Assembly (NCBI RefSeq): GCF_013377755.1
Contig: NZ_JABXWR010000001.1
Span: 383,104-447,103 of the forward strand
DNA from: Methanofollis tationis
GTDB taxonomy: Archaea; Halobacteriota; Methanomicrobia; Methanomicrobiales; Methanofollaceae
DNA: 64,000 bases
Direction: 5' to 3'
This document shows, one piece after another, positions 60,989 through 64,000 of the stretch (the first letter of the stretch is position 1; the number at the start of each line of letters is the position of its first letter). Position numbers and translations under genes: made by a program. Below the pieces are notes generated by a model. That model worked only from the letters and a program-made list of their open reading frames with translations. It had not been told where the DNA came from and searched no databases.

Positions 60989-61518
60989 AGGAGAGACCTC
61001 AAACCCGGCACGAGGGTTTACCATGAAAAACATTTCATGGAGTATGCTTGAGTCCCCCTCCCGGACTCATGTGCGATTCAACAGCGCCCTTTTTTTGGCT
61101 CTTTGCCTTTCACGCGGGTGGCACATTCGTGCTGACATGCCGATCACCCGCCTTCTCCGCATGCTCTGCCGGGGGCTCTGCCCCCGGACCCCCGCACACG
61201 ATTGGACCCGCAAGGCAGTACAGGAGCCAGAATGTACCGCTCTCATCTCCCCTTGAATCGCAATCGGCAGGGGGATCGGGGGGCGGCAGGCCCCCCGGCA
61301 CCGACATATGGGTGGACCAATGTTCGTCCCCCAAACACTCGCTCCATCTCAATTGCAGTCCATCGTCATGATCGCCTGAGCGGTGTTTATAATGGTGTCA
61401 TGGTTACCCGCGCACAGGAGCGAAGCGCTCATTTTTGTATCACGCAGGAGACCGGCATAGCCTCGAAGGCGTGCCTTCGTCCTCCTCGTCCCCTCCTGGC
61501 CGACGATAAAAAAAGATT
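60989..61518. other. Intergenic region between IS256 copy 2 and secG
   Basis: 530 bp. It holds repeat copy B (61136-61308), a T-run at 61090-61097, and a TATA-like GTTTATAAT at 61385-61393 followed by a 42-codon frame from 61400 (MVTRAQERSAHF...) that has no RBS or recognisable product and is not called. Confidence 0.45.
61136..61308 (+). repeat. Dispersed GC-rich intergenic repeat, copy B
   Basis: Best match to copy A: CATGCCGATCACCCGCCTTC, the identical hairpin CCGGGGGCTCTGCCCCCGG at 61169-61187, GGACCCCCGCACACGATTGG, AAGGCAGTACAGGAGCCAGA and the right-end foldback GATCGGGGGGCGGCAGGCCC. The identity runs for about 100 bp before the middle diverges. Confidence 0.85.
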
Positions 61519-61677
61519 TCAGTAGAAGGAATTCAACAGAAAAATGACCACGCCAATCGCGACCGAAATGGCGATCACATGCACGGGGTTGATGTGGACA
61601 GCCCTGCGGTCCTCACTGTCATAATAATTCACGAGACCCGCGGACGAAACGAGTCGCCCACCACTCTTCTTCGCCAT
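61519..61677 (-). CDS. secG: Preprotein translocase subunit Sec61-beta (SecG)
   Basis: 52-aa tail-anchored protein: MAKKSGGRLVSSAGLVNYYD, then EDRRAVHINPVHVIAISVAI and GVVIFLLNSFY. The N-terminal GRLVSSAGLVNYYDSED-like motif and a single C-terminal TM helix (about residues 32-50) are diagnostic for archaeal Sec61-beta of the SecYE-beta channel. An in-frame ATG at 61683 would add two residues. TATATA at 61700-61710 lies about 25 nt upstream, so it is probably leaderless. It shares this promoter region with the divergent amidohydrolase. Confidence 0.9.
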   Translation of the reverse strand: MAKKSGGRLVSSAGLVNYYDSEDRRAVHINPVHVIAISVAIGVVIFLLNSFY

Positions 61678-61699
61678 ATCCATAAACTTTCGCATTCAC

Positions 61700-61710
61700 T
61701 ATATATAAAA
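61700..61710. promoter_or_regulatory. Shared divergent TATA element
   Basis: TATATATAAAA lies between secG (start 61677 or 61683) and the amidohydrolase (start 61730). It is 20-30 nt from each start and readable on both strands, so it may serve both leaderless transcripts. Confidence 0.55.
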
Positions 61711-61729
61711 TCGGCGTCAACGGGTGGAT

Positions 61730-62761
61730 ATGCCAGACCAGGTGTACCGGGGATCGGTCCTCGCCGGCGACGACTTCGAACCGATCAGGGCGGCGGTGAT
61801 CGTCGAGGACGGCGTGATCACGGCGATCGAAGAGGATTCGTCGGCCCCTGATCGCTGGATCTGCCCGGCATTTTTCAATGCCCATACCCACCTCGGCGAC
61901 ACGGTCGCCATGGACTGCGCCACCGGCGGGGACCTTGAGGCCCTGGTCACCCCTCCCCACGGGCTCAAACACCGCATCCTGGCGGCAACGCCGCGCCCCC
62001 GCCTGATCGAGGGGATGCGCTCCAGCATCGGGGGTATGCAGGCCACCGGAACAGCAGGTTTCGCCGACTTCAGGGAGGGGGGGGCTGACGGCGTTACGGC
62101 ACTCCGCGAAGCGGTTCAGGGGGAACCGATCCTCCCGCTGATCTTCGGCAGAGAAGGGGGCGAGACTATCGCCGACGGGATCGGCATCAGCAGTGCACGG
62201 GATATCCCTGACACCGAGGAGCAGGTCAGACGGGCCAGGGCCGCCGGCAGGCTGGTGGCATTCCATGCCGGCGAGAAGGACCCGGACGACATCGACGCCG
62301 CCCTCTGCTATGACCCCGACCTCCTCGTCCACTGCACCCACGCCACCAGAGGGCAGCTCAGGGCGATCGCCGATGCCGGCGTGCCCATCGCCGTCTGTAT
62401 CCGATCCAACTGGACCCTCGGCGTCACCTGCGATGCCGGGAGGCCGCCGGTCAGAGAGATGGCAGCGTGCGGCTGCACCTGGTACATCGGCACCGACAAC
62501 GTGATGTTTGTCCAGCCCGATATGCTCAGAGAGATGTCTTTCTGCGAAACCGTCACTCGAATGCCTCCCGAAGAGATCCTGCGCGCTGCTGTCGGCGGTG
62601 CTGCGCTCGCCGGCAGGTCTTTCCTGATAAAAAAAGGCAGCCGGGCGAATTTTATCATAATAAACCCTGAAAGGGCGGGTCTTGGGTTCAGCCCGGACCC
62701 GGTCGCTTCCATGGTAAAACGAGTTGGAGAGCGATCCATACTGCAAACTGTTATAAATTGA
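61730..62761 (+). CDS. Metal-dependent amidohydrolase (deaminase-like)
   Basis: 343-aa amidohydrolase superfamily protein. Metal ligands: HxH in FFNAHTHLGDTV, His in LVAFHAGEKDP, His in LVHCTHATRGQ and Asp in WYIGTDNVMF. The pattern fits the cytosine/guanine deaminase-chlorohydrolase branch. The C-terminal strand (RANFIIINPERAGLGF) belongs to the small beta domain. It is shorter than typical deaminases of 400+ aa. Substrate unknown. ATG 61730 is preferred to GTG 61724 since the TATA spacing allows either. Confidence 0.75.
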   Translation: MPDQVYRGSVLAGDDFEPIRAAVIVEDGVITAIEEDSSAPDRWICPAFFNAHTHLGDTVAMDCATGGDLEALVTPPHGLKHRILAATPRPRLIEGMRSSIGGMQATGTAGFADFREGGADGVTALREAVQGEPILPLIFGREGGETIADGIGISSARDIPDTEEQVRRARAAGRLVAFHAGEKDPDDIDAALCYDPDLLVHCTHATRGQLRAIADAGVPIAVCIRSNWTLGVTCDAGRPPVREMAACGCTWYIGTDNVMFVQPDMLREMSFCETVTRMPPEEILRAAVGGAALAGRSFLIKKGSRANFIIINPERAGLGFSPDPVASMVKRVGERSILQTVIN

Positions 62762-62805
62762 TAGATTGAATAAAATAGCAGATTCCGGTTTTGTGAGGTG
62801 TAGCC

Positions 62806-63231
62806 ATGTTTAAAAAAATCGTCGTCGCTATCGACGGGTCAGATATCAGCCTGAAGGCGCTTGAGGTTGCTCTGTCTGAGGCCCGGATCTGGAATGCTGA
62901 ACTCCATGTGATCTACGTCGTCGAAACCAGCATGTTCTCCTCCATCCCCATGGACAACACCTGGGAAATTATCTACTCGCTCCTTGAAAGCGAAGGAAAA
63001 GAGGTCTTCCAGAAGAGCAAGGAACGTGCCGCACAGGACGGAGTCTCGCTCATCACGCACCTCAAGGACGGACATGCCGGCAACGAGATCGTCTCCCTTG
63101 CCGAAGATCTGCACGCCGACCTGATCGTGATCGGTTCGCGTGGGAAGACCAATATCGATCGCCTCCTCCTTGGCAGCGTTTCGGAGCATGTTGTTCGGAA
63201 CAGCAGCTGTACGACGATGGTGGTGAGATAA
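62806..63231 (+). CDS. Universal stress protein (UspA family)
   Basis: 141-aa Usp fold. KKIVVAIDGSDISLKALEVAL starts the chain and the ATP-binding signature G-x2-G-x9-G-S/T is visible as IVIGSRGKTNIDRLLLGSVSEHVV. Probably binds ATP. The CBS-domain gene follows after 20 nt, a frequent pair in archaea. GAGGTG lies before the ATG. Confidence 0.9.
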   Translation: MFKKIVVAIDGSDISLKALEVALSEARIWNAELHVIYVVETSMFSSIPMDNTWEIIYSLLESEGKEVFQKSKERAAQDGVSLITHLKDGHAGNEIVSLAEDLHADLIVIGSRGKTNIDRLLLGSVSEHVVRNSSCTTMVVR

Positions 63232-63251
63232 TTCCCGTTGACGTCACCGAG

Positions 63252-64000
63252 ATGTTCGTCCAGGACTACATGACAAAGGATGTGGTCTCCGTTGAGATCC
63301 CGAGCAACCGCGATGATATCCTCAAGATACTGAAAAGGACCGGTATCTCGGGCATCCCGGTACGAGAACGGGGCAAGGTCGTCGGCGTGGTGACCCGAAA
63401 AGATCTCCTCCGCAAGTCCGAGGAGACGCAGGTGGCGCTCCTGATGTCACAGAATCCCGTTGTGGTAACGCCTGATACCCCGCTCTCTGATGCAGCGGCG
63501 GTGATGGTCAGGCATAACTACCGGAGACTGCCGGTCGTCGACGACAACGGTAGCCTTGTCGGGCTGCTCAGCGTGGCCGACCTCATTGCGGCGATTGCCC
63601 AGCTGCGGATCAAGGATGAGATCAGGGACTACTACCTCAGCAGCACCTTTGCCCTCTGGGAGGAGACGCCGCTCCCCCTTGTCGGTCGGATCATGGAGAT
63701 CTCCGATGTCGAGGCCGTTCCGATCATGGACGAGCGTGGCGTGGTATCGGGGATCATCTCTGAGCGCGACCTGATCAGGAACTCCCACATCGAGGATTCG
63801 GTCGAGGTCTCAGATTTCTCCAACGGGACCGACGACGACGAATGGACCTGGGAGAGCATCAGGGACATGCACACGGTCAGCTATGGGGTCTCCAAGGTCC
63901 AGCTCCCTGAACGGCCGGTCAGGACGGCGATGGTGAAGAATGTCGTCACCGTCCCGAAGAACGCCGGTGTCTCTGAGTGTGCCCTTCTCATGAAGCGTTC
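63252..64000 (+). CDS. CBS-domain protein, 3' end outside window
   Basis: 249 codons visible, open to the window end. At least three CBS motifs and the start of a fourth: MTKDVVSVEIPSNRDDILKI, SQNPVVVTPDTPLSDAAAVM, RIMEISDVEAVPIMDERGVV and VKNVVTVPKNAGVSECALLM. Paired CBS domains bind adenosyl ligands and act as energy or redox sensors. No RBS is seen; coupling to the Usp stop 20 nt upstream is likely. Any catalytic domain beyond the edge cannot be excluded. Confidence 0.85.
   Translation, partial: MFVQDYMTKDVVSVEIPSNRDDILKILKRTGISGIPVRERGKVVGVVTRKDLLRKSEETQVALLMSQNPVVVTPDTPLSDAAAVMVRHNYRRLPVVDDNGSLVGLLSVADLIAAIAQLRIKDEIRDYYLSSTFALWEETPLPLVGRIMEISDVEAVPIMDERGVVSGIISERDLIRNSHIEDSVEVSDFSNGTDDDEWTWESIRDMHTVSYGVSKVQLPERPVRTAMVKNVVTVPKNAGVSECALLMKR

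Noticed and set aside
1-64000. CRISPR array, rRNA genes, replication origin, prophage
   Set aside because: No regularly spaced direct repeats, no rRNA sequence, no orc1/cdc6 with origin boxes, and no capsid, terminase or integrase genes were found.

Overview
The window is high-GC, densely packed archaeal chromosome from a hydrogenotrophic methanogen, most likely order Methanomicrobiales (a Methanoculleus or Methanofollis-like organism). The evidence is direct: an Eha-type membrane hydrogenase, formylmethanofuran dehydrogenase (fwdDBAC), the F420 ligase cofE, methanogenesis marker protein 14, tetraether lipid synthase, CDP-archaeol synthase, archaeal DnaG, a Sec61-beta gene, TATA-box promoters, and many genes that look leaderless. 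The species is inferred, not proven.

Layout. 0-14 kb: end of pyrC, DUF167, dnaG, UPF0058, a RimK-like glutamate ligase, alanine dehydrogenase, tes divergent from carS, then pyrE, purD, argF; facing them a marker-14 gene with a 79-aa partner, and two paralogous flavin-binding split-barrel proteins around a coiled-coil gene. 14-25 kb: argG, carB, carA, an iron-sulfur flavoprotein, a Cys-rich small protein, a beta-carbonic anhydrase broken by an IS256-family element, and ilvD. 25-33 kb: an epimerase-like cupin divergent from a SAF-domain oxidoreductase, then a six-gene tetrapyrrole operon (precorrin-2 dehydrogenase, hemA, hemB, hemL, hemC, cobA) without hemD. 33-44 kb: membrane proteins, tRNA-Gly(GCC), an aminotransferase/TPP-enzyme pair, a histidine kinase next to an IS5-type transposase, tRNA-Leu(TAG), and a run of broken genes (GYD domain, isochorismatase, alpha/beta hydrolase). 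44-57 kb: proC, an AI-2E-type exporter, then one 11-kb overlapping operon eha-ferredoxin-fwdDBAC ending in a 49-aa zinc-ribbon gene. 57-64 kb: small zinc/metal proteins, cofE, a second IS256 copy, secG, an amidohydrolase, a universal stress protein and a CBS-domain protein cut by the window end.

How the genes work together: carAB feeds carbamoyl phosphate to argF/argG (arginine) and to the pyrimidine genes pyrC/pyrE. The hem/cobA operon makes the precursor for F430 and corrinoids. Eha is expected to reduce ferredoxin at the expense of the membrane ion gradient, and the adjacent Fwd uses that ferredoxin to reduce CO2 to formylmethanofuran, so the large operon joins the anaplerotic electron source to the first step of methanogenesis. 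Four copies of an intergenic GC-rich repeat of about 150 bp (near 14.4, 34.5, 59.6 and 61.2 kb), two nearly identical IS256 copies and a cluster of pseudogenes show recent rearrangement.
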